The translations under genes and the position numbers were made by a program. The notes beneath the pieces were generated by a model. It was not told where the DNA came from. It did not search any database and worked only from the letters and a program-made list of their open reading frames with translations. Below are positions 55,610-64,000 of a DNA stretch of 64,000 nucleotides, one piece after another; the first letter of the stretch is position 1; every line of letters begins with the position of its first letter. This DNA is from Diphasiastrum complanatum (lineage: Eukaryota > Streptophyta > Lycopodiopsida > Lycopodiales > Lycopodiaceae). The stretch is taken from positions 7,580,866 through 7,644,865 of the forward strand of contig CM055103.1 in the NCBI GenBank assembly GCA_029204225.1, in the 5' to 3' direction.

Positions 55610-56197
55610 TTTTGAATGTGAAAAAGCACTAGAAACTCTTATGGTTTCTCTAAGAGATCTGAACCTAAAGTCTTCTAGAAATTTAGAAAGCTTATAGACT
55701 CAATCCTATCACTCATGAACCAATCTAGAATGATGGAAATTTAGATTCTAGTCTCAAACTTGCAAAATCACTCCTTAATCTATGATTTTTAGCAATTTCT
55801 CTCTTCAACCTCAACTTACACTCAAAAAATCAGAGAAGATCAATTAGTGCACCTAATTCAAGCTTCAATTTTAATTTTTTGGCTGATCTAATCCAAGAAC
55901 TAATCAAATGATTAGATTCACTATCGAAATGCTTGACTTTTCACCAAAAATCACTCAAATTGGATATGTGAGTCAAACTCTACAAATTTTTAAAATTTCT
56001 TAGTCAAAATCGGAGTTGTACGACCTCACACATGTGAAAAGGGTTCCTACCACCCACAACAAGATCTGGACTAAATATTTTGAGGATAGCTATCAAATCC
56101 AACTCGTTATACAAAATTTGACTAGTTTCCAAAAAACTGCTAATTTTGGCTTTTATTTGGATTAACCCTAACAATTTCAACAAAACCTCTTGTACTA

Positions 56198-56210
56198 GGC
56201 TCTGATACCA
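56198..56210 (-). other. Primer binding site of copia 2
   Basis: The minus strand reads TGGTATCAGAGCC directly abutting the 5' LTR. Confidence 0.93.
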
Positions 56211-57022
56211 TGTGCAAAAAGTACAAAAAGGACCAAGAGTGGATTCTAATATGATCCTCAAGAGGGATTGGTTGTTAGATTACTTGATCTATCAATCTAC
56301 TTGAGATTAAGATCAATTCTAGATACAAAATCCTAACAAGAACAATCATTAATTGAAGGTAGGTGTAATTTCTGGTTTCACGCGTGTGAACCACTGTCTG
56401 ACTATAGAATCCAACCTGAAAATCAAGTACACATTGATAGCACCTCAAAACAATCAAAACAAATGTAGACAAATGAAGAGAATCACTCAAAATTGCTTCC
56501 AAAACCAAGATTGGTGTCTCACATTGATTATGGCCAAATAAGCCTCTATATATACACTTTTGGAGCTCGAGGTACTGATCATGCATCAGATCTTACACGT
56601 GTGAGGATGCCTTGTCACCATCATGCAATTTGACACTTGGATCAAAACTTTCCATTTTGGGCATTTTTGGTCTACTTTCCTACTATATGGAGATCTTCAT
56701 GGAAATCTTCTAGAAGCAAAAACTCACCTACTTCAGCTATTTCCACACGTGTGAGCTGTCCTCTACACATGAAATGTGACACCTATTCAATATATTTGGC
56801 TCATGCAATCGTTAGATTGGTGCCATGTGTCATATTTCTAGAAAACTAGTTTTTGGCCATTTTAGTCACTAGAACTTAAATTAAATCATATGTACAACAT
56901 ACATGATTATGGTACATGAAAAGTACACTAGTTTTACATGTGGGAACAAGCTTCACACATGTGTGTCTATCCTATATACACGATTTCTGGCCTCTACCAA
57001 GCTTATTTTTGCATTTTTCACA
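56211..57022 (-). repeat. 5' LTR of copia 2
   Basis: 812 bp; differs from the 3' LTR by an extra ~26 bp near 56885-56912 and scattered substitutions. CACGTG sites at 56596-56601 and 56746-56751; the third is CATGTG here. Confidence 0.92.
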
Positions 57023-57283
57023 GATTTAAATCAAGGAACGTAGCATGTAGCCTAAAGCGGCCCCCTCTTTCAAAACATTCATTCAAATCGTTAATTTAAA
57101 ATCTCAATTTGAAAGCAGGCCGTTTTTACTACTTGGTATTTAGTACATAAGTACTAATGTAGATGAACAACTACTTCAAAAATCAGCTAGCCTGTCTCGA
57201 CTCATTTGCCACCTTGTGCACATGGACATGGAAGTTAGTTGCACCTATTAAACACCCATTTAAAGAACTTCTCTAAGTGTAAA
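57023..57283. other. Short unique spacer
   Basis: Between copia 2 and family B. No feature recognised. Confidence 0.4.
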
Positions 57284-58445
57284 TGTTGTAAAGCTACCTT
57301 TACAAGCTTTACTTTCGGCGCCACTGTGACCAAAATCCAGTCGGCGCCAAGTTCCTATGGCTGAAAATCTTTGATCGGTTCTAGCGAAGTCCAGAGAGCT
57401 CAGATCGATGTGCAATCACCTCACACGATCTAGGCATGATTAAAGGAAGCCTGGGGATCAATAAAATCTAGAGAGAGAAAATGACTTTCTAGAAAGAGAA
57501 AATTCTAGAGAGAGAAAAACGTGCTTTACCAGCTTGGGTAGAGTGCTTGGTATGAGGGGGGGTGCCGAATCACACCAATACTATAGGGGAGTGCGGGTTG
57601 CGACTCAGGGCGAGCTCCAACCAAGTCTCAGCCTCCCTTGCTGGAATGTTGTCATGGCTCTCGCCTTGGCATGCTAGCGCCCCGGAGACTAGGGTCGGTC
57701 ACACACTTGAAATGTAATCTTCTCAGATTTATCAATAAAATGGGATTTTTCTCAAACTGACTCTGATTACCTTCTGGGTTTCAGTGTTCGGTAAAAGCGC
57801 CAGTTGTAAGGCCGCTTTCAAAATTTTTAAGTTGGCACATAGCTGAGGGTCGTATACCGGGACGCCAGCGGTATGCCGTCGGGACCATTCGGTCCGTGGC
57901 GCCAGCGGTATGCTGTCGGGACCATTTGGTCCAGGAACTGGTTGTTTCCATATTTGTCGCGGCTTGTGGTTCTGAGTGTTCCTTGCATGAACGTGAATGG
58001 GTTAAGATCTTGGAGAACGGGCTCTAACCTGTCGGCTAAGTTGGATGGCTTGCTTGGGTGGACGTTACCTGTTTATGGCTGTCCAGTCTGGCGTGGCGCC
58101 AGGTTGGCTTACAGCGCTCGTGACGAAGCTTTCAGTTTGTTAAGTCTGATGTAAGTCAGACCGCTTGCTTGGAATGGATGTTACTCGTTTGTAACGAAGC
58201 TTCGAGTTGGTTAAGTTTGATGTATGTCGGGCGGCTTGCTTGGAGGGAAGTCACCCACATCGGGACCCCCGATTTGGCATGGCGCCAGGTTGGATCTCAA
58301 TGTTGGTTTTCGGAACTTCAAGTTGGTTAAGTCTGATCGTTGTTGGCGAGTTGGCTGCTTGTATGTCAAGTGGGTTTGGATGGCAAGAGTTGAGCTGGGA
58401 AGCTAAGTCGTGGTTCCCGGCTCCCTTTGGGATGCCTGCGCTACA
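57284..58445 (+). repeat. Family B LTR (5' of copy B2)
   Basis: 1162 bp, TGTTGTAAAGC...GCGCTACA, with a short GGCGCC tract and the start hairpin TTGTAAAG-CTAC-CTTTACAA (57286-57305). Confidence 0.92.
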
Positions 58446-58447
58446 TG

Positions 58448-58460
58448 TGGTATCAGAGCT
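58448..58460 (+). other. Primer binding site of B2
   Basis: TGGTATCAGAGCT two bases after the LTR end; initiator tRNA-Met type. Confidence 0.92.
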
Positions 58461-58535
58461 GACTGGCCGGTCAGCTATGCGGATCTCACGGAAATGGCCA
58501 CGGTTTGGGGTTCATCAAGACAACTGTTGTGCAAG

Positions 58536-58921
58536 GTGCTGCCCATAGTGTAAGCACGGTTGCGTCCACGGTCGGGGTGGTCGGCAGAACGGGGGACTTG
58601 ATGAGTCAAGGTGCTGCCCTTGAGGTGTAAGCACGGTCAGTTCTCGCGGTTCTGGCCTGGCGCTGTCTGCACGTAGGACGGATGAGGCAAAGTGCTATCT
58701 AGGGAGGTGAAAGCACGGTCTGTACCTTGTGGGGTGCGGGGCGACATATTCGAACTGTACGGGTTAACCACTGATACAGAGATGCTGCTCGAATTCGGGT
58801 GTAAAGCACGGGTGGTTAGCTGCCGGTGCGGGATAGCTGCCGATCGTTTAGCTATAAGGGCTATCGACCAAAAAGTGGTGGGGCGTGACTGAGGCAATGT
58901 GCTGCTTAATGGTGAAAGCAC
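58536..58921 (+). repeat. Leader hairpin array of family B
   Basis: Five units: 58536-58557, 58611-58634, 58692-58716, 58782-58809, 58899-58921. Four begin GTGCT and one ATGCT; all end AGCAC and are followed by GG (CGG). They align one to one with the chromovirus leader, with AGGCAA or GTCAA-type sequence before most units. The stem ends are kept while the loops vary between units. Confidence 0.85.
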
Positions 58922-60144
58922 GGATAGTTGGAGGGGTGTCCTATGTGGGCTGATTCCGTGATCGATTTGTATGGGCGCGGCCAGGCAAAGGTCCGTTGGC
59001 AGGACCATCTCAAAGGGGGACCTTGTCTTTGTTACTTGTTAGTAAACCTGCCTGAGTGTCTTACTTGTACGTATTCGTGGTGAGTCTTAGTACTCGTGCT
59101 TTGCTTGGTTTGCATGATTGCTTGTGATACAAGGAGCTGATGGCTCGAGAAGGAACCTTTTCTTTTGAAGGCTGATACCATCAAACAAACAGGACTACAG
59201 AATCTGTGGGGCGGATTTGCAGTTCAAGTACTCACACGTGAACGACAACGAAACGACTCAATGTTTGCAAAGGATGGATGGCTAGCCTGTTTCTTGGGTT
59301 AAGTTCATTTGCGACAACGCCCACCAGACGCAAGCAGGAAGTCAAAAGTTGGAAAGGGCAATTTCAGGGGAGATCTTCTATGGAGCAGTTGGTCTTCATT
59401 TTGGGACGGCCACCTTCGGAACTAAAACTCACTTAGCATGGGTGATATCCAGGATCAGTTGGATTTTTCCTCAAAAGGGAAAGACTAGGATCCTCTTCAG
59501 AGATTGGCAACAAGTTGGATCGAGCCATAGTCCTAGCATATGGGAAACAAAGTGTTGGAAAGGCTTTTTGTTCGAAGAACTCTACTCTAAGTCCGATCAG
59601 CTGATATTATAAGTGGAGGGGAACTATCACACACACCTCTCTCTTGGGGCAAATTTTGAATGAAAGTTGATCAAAATGGGGGCAAATTCAAGGTGACCTA
59701 GCCATACTCACACGAGGAGACTGGCGAACTTTGGACCTAATAAGTTGACAAGTTTTTGTTGTAGAAAGGAAAGTTTGTTATACGCTTTCTCTGGACCAGC
59801 AATGATGAGGAAACATATGAGTACGCTGGCTTGTGTTACGTGTAAGGCAGCTGATCAATGAAGGAACTGTGAAAGTTGAGTCTTGCATGAGAGACTTGGT
59901 ATTTCGAACGGACACTAAGGGACAGTTCGCGTTGAGATCGGACTAGTGCAAACTCTGGGTGCATGTGTCTGATTCAAAGAGAGCTACTTGAAGCCAAGCT
60001 CCATGTACACTTCTTGTTTTGACTGTGAGGCAACTGACCAGTGATGGAATTGTGAAAGTCAAGTTTTGCACGACGGACATGGTGCTTCAAACAAACGCGA
60101 AGAGATAGTTCGGATGCGGATCAAACTGGTGCGACCCTTTGGCT

Positions 60145-60251
60145 TGTTGGCGAGTTGCCTGCTTGTATGTCAAGTGGGTTTGGATGGCAAGAGTTGAAGG
60201 CTGGGAAGCTAAGTCGTGGTTCCCGGCTCCCTTTGGGATGCCTGCGCTACA
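60145..60251 (+). repeat. Family B LTR 3' fragment
   Basis: The last ~107 bp of a B LTR (GTTGGCGAGTTG...GCGCTACA), joined head-on to an inverted LTR fragment. Confidence 0.85.
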
Positions 60252-60718
60252 GTGACCGACCCTAGTCTCCGGGGCGCTAGCATGCCAAGGCGAGAGCCAT
60301 GACAACATTCCAGCAAGGGAGGCTGAGACTTGGTTGGAGCTCGCCCTGAGTCACAACCCGCACTCCCCTATAGTATTGGTGTGATTCGGCACCTCCCCTC
60401 ATACCAAGCACTCTACCCAAGCTGGTAAAGCACGTTTTTCTCTCTCTAGGATTTTCTCTTTCTAGAAAGTCATTTTCTCTCTCTAGATTTTATTGATCCT
60501 CAGGCTTCCTTTAATCATGCCTAGATCGTGTGAGGTGATTGCACATCGATCTGATCTCTCTGGACTCCGCTAGAACCGATCAAAGATTTTCAGCCATAGG
60601 AACATGGCGTCGGCTGGATTCTGGTCATAGTGGCGCCGGGAGTGGCGCCAGGAGCAGCAGGGGCGCTGCTGGCGCCGATGGCGCCGGAAGTAAAGCTTGT
60701 AAAGGTAGCTTTACAACA
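60252..60718 (-). repeat. Family B LTR 5' fragment, inverted
   Basis: On the minus strand this is the first ~467 bp of a B LTR, from TGTTGTAAAGCTACC at 60718 to the CTAGGGTCGGTCAC motif. The PPT (inverted) follows at 60719. Confidence 0.85.
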
Positions 60719-62538
60719 TCCACCCCACCTTTATAAAATCTGATGTCCTCATCAGATGTCAGATTAAAGTAAAGGTGTCTCCCAATTAAAATAACTATAC
60801 ATTTAAGCTACTTGGCTTTGTGTGGGAAAAGCGTAGATTTGATATCGCTTTCGTAAAACCCGAGAACCTTATTAACTGGTGACAGAGGCCTTTCCTTGAA
60901 ATGTTCGCCCCTGTCGCTTCTGACTTTCGACTTTGGAACTCCTTTGAGCTCCTGATTTGTCCTTGATGCACTTTGTGTTGAGCTCCCTGAGCTCCAGATT
61001 TGTTCAGTTCCGCGAAGGATTTATCGTTTGATTGCCCACTTTATGGTCCACTCCGTGCCTTCTTGCTTCTGCACCTTGATTTCTCTCCTTGTCCCAGCCT
61101 GATCTTGATACTTTTCCATCTTGGCTCTTTAAGGTAGGCAAAGAATGAGTACTCTGCAATGCACCTCTCACTTAGCTTGAAGTAGCTCTTTGAATCAGCC
61201 CAAATGTAACCATTGACCTCGTGGAAAGCCAAAGGGTCGCACCAGTTTGATCCGCATCCGAACTATCTCTTCGCGTTTGTTTGAAGCACCATGTCCGTCG
61301 TGCAAAACTTGACTTTCACAATTCCATCACTGGTCAGTTGCCTCACAGTCAAAACAAGAAGTGTACATCGAGCTTGGCTTCAAGTAGCTCTCTTTGAATC
61401 ATACACATGCACCCAGAGTTTGCACTAGTCCGATCTCAACGAGAACTGTCCCTTAGCGTCCGTTCGAAATACCAAGTCTCTCATGCAAGACTCAACTTTC
61501 ACAGTTCCTTCATTGATCAGCTGTCTTACACGTAACACAAGCCAGCGTACTCATATGTTTCCTCATCATTGCTGATCCAGAGAAAGCCTATAACAAACTT
61601 TCCTTTCCACATTAAGAACTTATCAACTTATTAGGTCCAAAGTTCGATAGTCTCCTCGTGTGAGTATGGCTAGGTCACCTTGAATTTGCCCCCATTTTGA
61701 TCAACTTTCATTCAAAATTTGCCCCAAGAGAGAGGTGTGTGTGATAGTTCCCCTCCACATAATAAATCAGCTGATCGGACTTAGAGTAGAGTTCTTCGGA
61801 CAAAAAGCCTTTCCAACACTTTGCTTCCCATCTGCTAGGATTATGGCCCGATCCAACTTCTTGCCAATCTCTGAAGAGGATCCTAGACTTTTCCCCTTTG
61901 AGGAAAAACCCAACTGATACTGGATATCACCCATGCTCAGTGAGTTTCAGTTCTGAAGGTGGCCGTCCCAAAATGAAGACCATCTGCTATAGAAGATCTC
62001 CCCTGAAATTGCCCTTTCCAATTTTTGACTTCCTGCTTGCTTCTGGTGGGCGTTGTCGCAAATGAAACTAACCCAAGAGACAGGCTAGCCATCCATCCTT
62101 TGCAAACATTGAGTCGTTTCGTTGTCGTTCACGTGTGAGTACTTGAATTGCAAATCCGCCCCACAGATTCTGTAGTCCTGTTTGTTTGATGGTATCAGCC
62201 TTCAAAAGAAAAGGTTCCTTCTCGAGCCATCAGCTCCTTGTATCATAAGCAATCATGCAAACCAGACAAACCACGAGTACTAAGACTCACCACGAATACG
62301 TACAAGTAAGACACTCAGGCAGGTTTACTAACAAGTAACAAAGACAAGGTCCCCCTTTGAGATGGTCCTGCCAACGGACCTTACCCTGCCCGCGCCCATA
62401 CAAATCGATCACGGAATCAGCCCACATAGGACACCCCGACAACTATCCGTGCTTTCACCATTAAGCAGCACATTGCCTCAGTCACGCCCCACAACTTTTT
62501 GGACGATAGCCCTTATAGCTAAACGATCGGCAGCTATC
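60719..62538 (-). mobile_element. Family B internal region, inverted (long form)
   Basis: Right to left: leader (from hairpin unit 5, about 62449-62471), blocks X and Y in the normal order, the GTGCTTCAAACAAACGCG block, and the PPT at 60719-60731. It is interrupted in the leader at 62538 by a solo LTR; the leader resumes for a short stretch at 63730. Confidence 0.87.
62534..62538 (+). other. Target site duplication, left (CTATC)
   Basis: CTATC precedes the solo LTR and follows it at 63730-63734. Removing the LTR and one copy restores the leader sequence GGCAGCTATCCCGCACCGG seen at 39200. Confidence 0.95.
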
Positions 62539-63729
62539 TGTTGTAAAGCTACCTTTACAAGCTTTACTTCCGGCGCCATCGGCGCCAGCTATGTCCCCGG
62601 CGCCACTGTGACCAGAATCCAGCCGGCGCCAAGTTCCTATGGCTGAAAATCTTTGATCGGTTCTATCGAAGTCCAGAGAGCTCAGATCGATGTGCAATCA
62701 CCTCACACGATCTAGGCATGATTAAAGGAAGCCTGGGGATCAATAGAATCTAGAGAGAGAAAATGACTTTCTAGAAAGAGAAAATCCTAAAGAGAGAAAA
62801 ACGTGCTTTACCAGCTTGGGTAGAGTGCTTGGTATGAGGGGGGTTGCCGAATCACACCAATACTATAGGGGAGTGCGGGTTGCGACTCAGGGCGAGCTCC
62901 AACCAAGTCTCAGCCTCCCTTGCTGGAATGTTGTCATGGCTCTCGCCTTGGCATGCTAGCGCCCCGGAGACTAGGGTCGGTCACACACTTGAAATGTAAC
63001 CTTCTCAGATTTATCAATAAAGTGGGATTTTCCTCAAACTGACTCAGATTACCTTCTGGGTTTCAGTGTTCGGTAAAAGCGCCAGTTGTAAGGCCGCTTT
63101 CAAAATTTTTAACTTGGCACATAGCTGAGGGTCGTATCTCGGGACGCCAGCGGTATGCCGTCGGGACCATTCGGTCCGTGGCGCCAGCGGTATGCTGTCA
63201 GGACCATTTGGTCCAGGAACTGGTTGTTTCCATATCTGTCGCGGCTTGTGGTTCTGAGTGTTCCTTGCATGAACGTGAATGGGTTAACCTCTTGGGGAAC
63301 GGGCTCTAACCTGTCGGCTGAGTTGGATGGCTTGCTTGGGTGGATGTTACCTGTTTATGGCTGTCGAGTCTGGCGTGGCGCCAGGTTGGCTTCCAGCGCT
63401 CGTGACGAAGCTTTCAGTTGGTTAAGTCTGATGTAAGTCAGACCGCTTGCTTGGAATGGATGTTACTCGTTTGTAATGAAGCTTCGAGTTGGTTAAGTTT
63501 GATGTATGTCGGGCGGCTTGCTTGGAGGGAAGTCACCCACGTCGGGACCCCCGATCTGGCATGGCGCCAGGTTGGATCTCAATGTTGGTTTGCGGAACTT
63601 CAAGTTGGTTAAGTCTGATCGTTGTTGGCGAGTTGGCTGCTTGTATGTCAAGTGGGTTTGGATGGCAATAGTTGAAGGCTGGGAAGCTAAGTCGTGGGTC
63701 CCGGCTCCCTTTGGGATGCCTGCGCTACA
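62539..63729 (+). repeat. Family B solo LTR with target duplication
   Basis: 1191 bp, TGTTGTAAAGC...GCGCTACA, flanked by CTATC on both sides. It independently fixes the ends of the family B LTR and shows that B has integrated like a normal LTR element. Confidence 0.95.
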
Positions 63730-63746
63730 CTATCCCGCACCGGCAG
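63730..63746 (-). other. Resumed B leader, short
   Basis: CTATCCCGCACCGGCAG continues the interrupted leader before switching to another LTR piece. Confidence 0.8.
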
Positions 63747-64000
63747 CGCCCCTGCTGCTCCCGGCGCCAATGGCGCCTCGCCGCTCCCGGCGCCACTGTG
63801 ACCAGAATCCAGCCGGCGCCAAGTTCCTATGGATGAAAATCTTTGATCGGTTCTAGCGGAGTCCAGAGAGATCAGATCGATGTGCAATCACCTCACACGA
63901 TCTAGGCATGATTAAAGGAAGCCTGGGGATAAATAAAATCTAGAGAGAGAAAATGACTTTCTAGAAAGAGAAAATCCTAGATAAGGAAAAACGTGCTTTA
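63747..64000 (+). repeat. Family B LTR fragment, running off the window
   Basis: Starts inside the GGCGCC tract and continues through the TCTAGAGAGAGAAAA cluster to the window end. Confidence 0.88.

Larger units (their letters stand above)
51735..57022 (-). mobile_element. Ty1/copia element 2, complete ends, internally deleted
   Basis: LTRs 51735-52520 (786 bp) and 56211-57022 (812 bp), TGTGCAAAAAGTAC...TTTTTCACA. Flanks AATTT (51730-51734) and GATTT (57023-57027) agree at four of five bases. PBS at 56198-56210. Gag is reduced to its first ~75 codons, protease is missing, and integrase and RT-RNase H are present with frameshifts. It lies 1.25 kb from copia 1 in the same orientation but has unrelated LTRs. 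Confidence 0.9.
58446..60144 (+). mobile_element. Family B internal region of copy B2 (long form)
   Basis: PBS at 58448-58460, five-hairpin leader, then noncoding blocks X (59042-59564) and Y (59565-60028). It is cut near 60144 by B LTR sequence, so the PPT end is lost. No gag, pol or other recognisable protein. Confidence 0.85.

Overview
The window is nuclear DNA from a seed plant. The evidence is plant Ty3/gypsy chromovirus and Ty1/copia LTR retrotransposons with initiator-Met-tRNA primer sites, Helitron-type termini, long AG/CT microsatellites, and single-exon pieces resembling two plant gene families (UVSSA-like and CASP-like). The species cannot be named from this. I saw no rRNA, tRNA, CRISPR or complete host gene. 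Almost everything is layered mobile DNA.

Layout. 1-7.0 kb: inverted and permuted pieces of a noncoding LTR element, here called family B, around a truncated chromovirus (1593-6066). 7.0-8.9 kb: an 18-bp tandem array and a Helitron-like remnant. 8.9-20 kb: low-copy DNA with isolated exon-like pieces: a UVSSA-like first exon on the minus strand at 12.2-12.4 kb, a CASP-like first exon on the plus strand at 17.1 kb, and unrecognised exon-like stretches. 15.9-23.6 kb: several Helitron-like 3' ends (hairpin plus CTAG/CTAA), short-motif arrays, and a palindromic ATGCATG-rich repeat in four copies. 23.6-31 kb: AT-rich DNA with a decayed gypsy relic and a possible solo LTR.

31.0-43.1 kb: family B, with a complete chromovirus (34240-40514, 5-bp target duplication GCCAG) nested inside a B LTR. 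45.5-50.5 kb and 51.7-57.0 kb: two complete but internally deleted copia elements, both on the minus strand. 57.3-64.0 kb: more family B, including a solo LTR (62539-63729, duplication CTATC) inserted in the leader of an older inverted B copy.

How the parts relate. The intact chromovirus has one uninterrupted 1160-codon pol frame (protease, RT, RNase H, integrase, chromodomain) but no gag; the second copy has the same layout. Family B has no coding capacity but has proper LTRs, a primer site and a polypurine tract. Both families share the PBS and, just after it, a leader with five repeated short hairpins (GTGCT...AGCAC followed by CGG). My leading interpretation is a partnership: a gag-less pol donor and a noncoding passenger that carry the same leader, perhaps a packaging signal, with Gag supplied from elsewhere. 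The shared leader and missing gag are visible in the sequence; the packaging role is inference.
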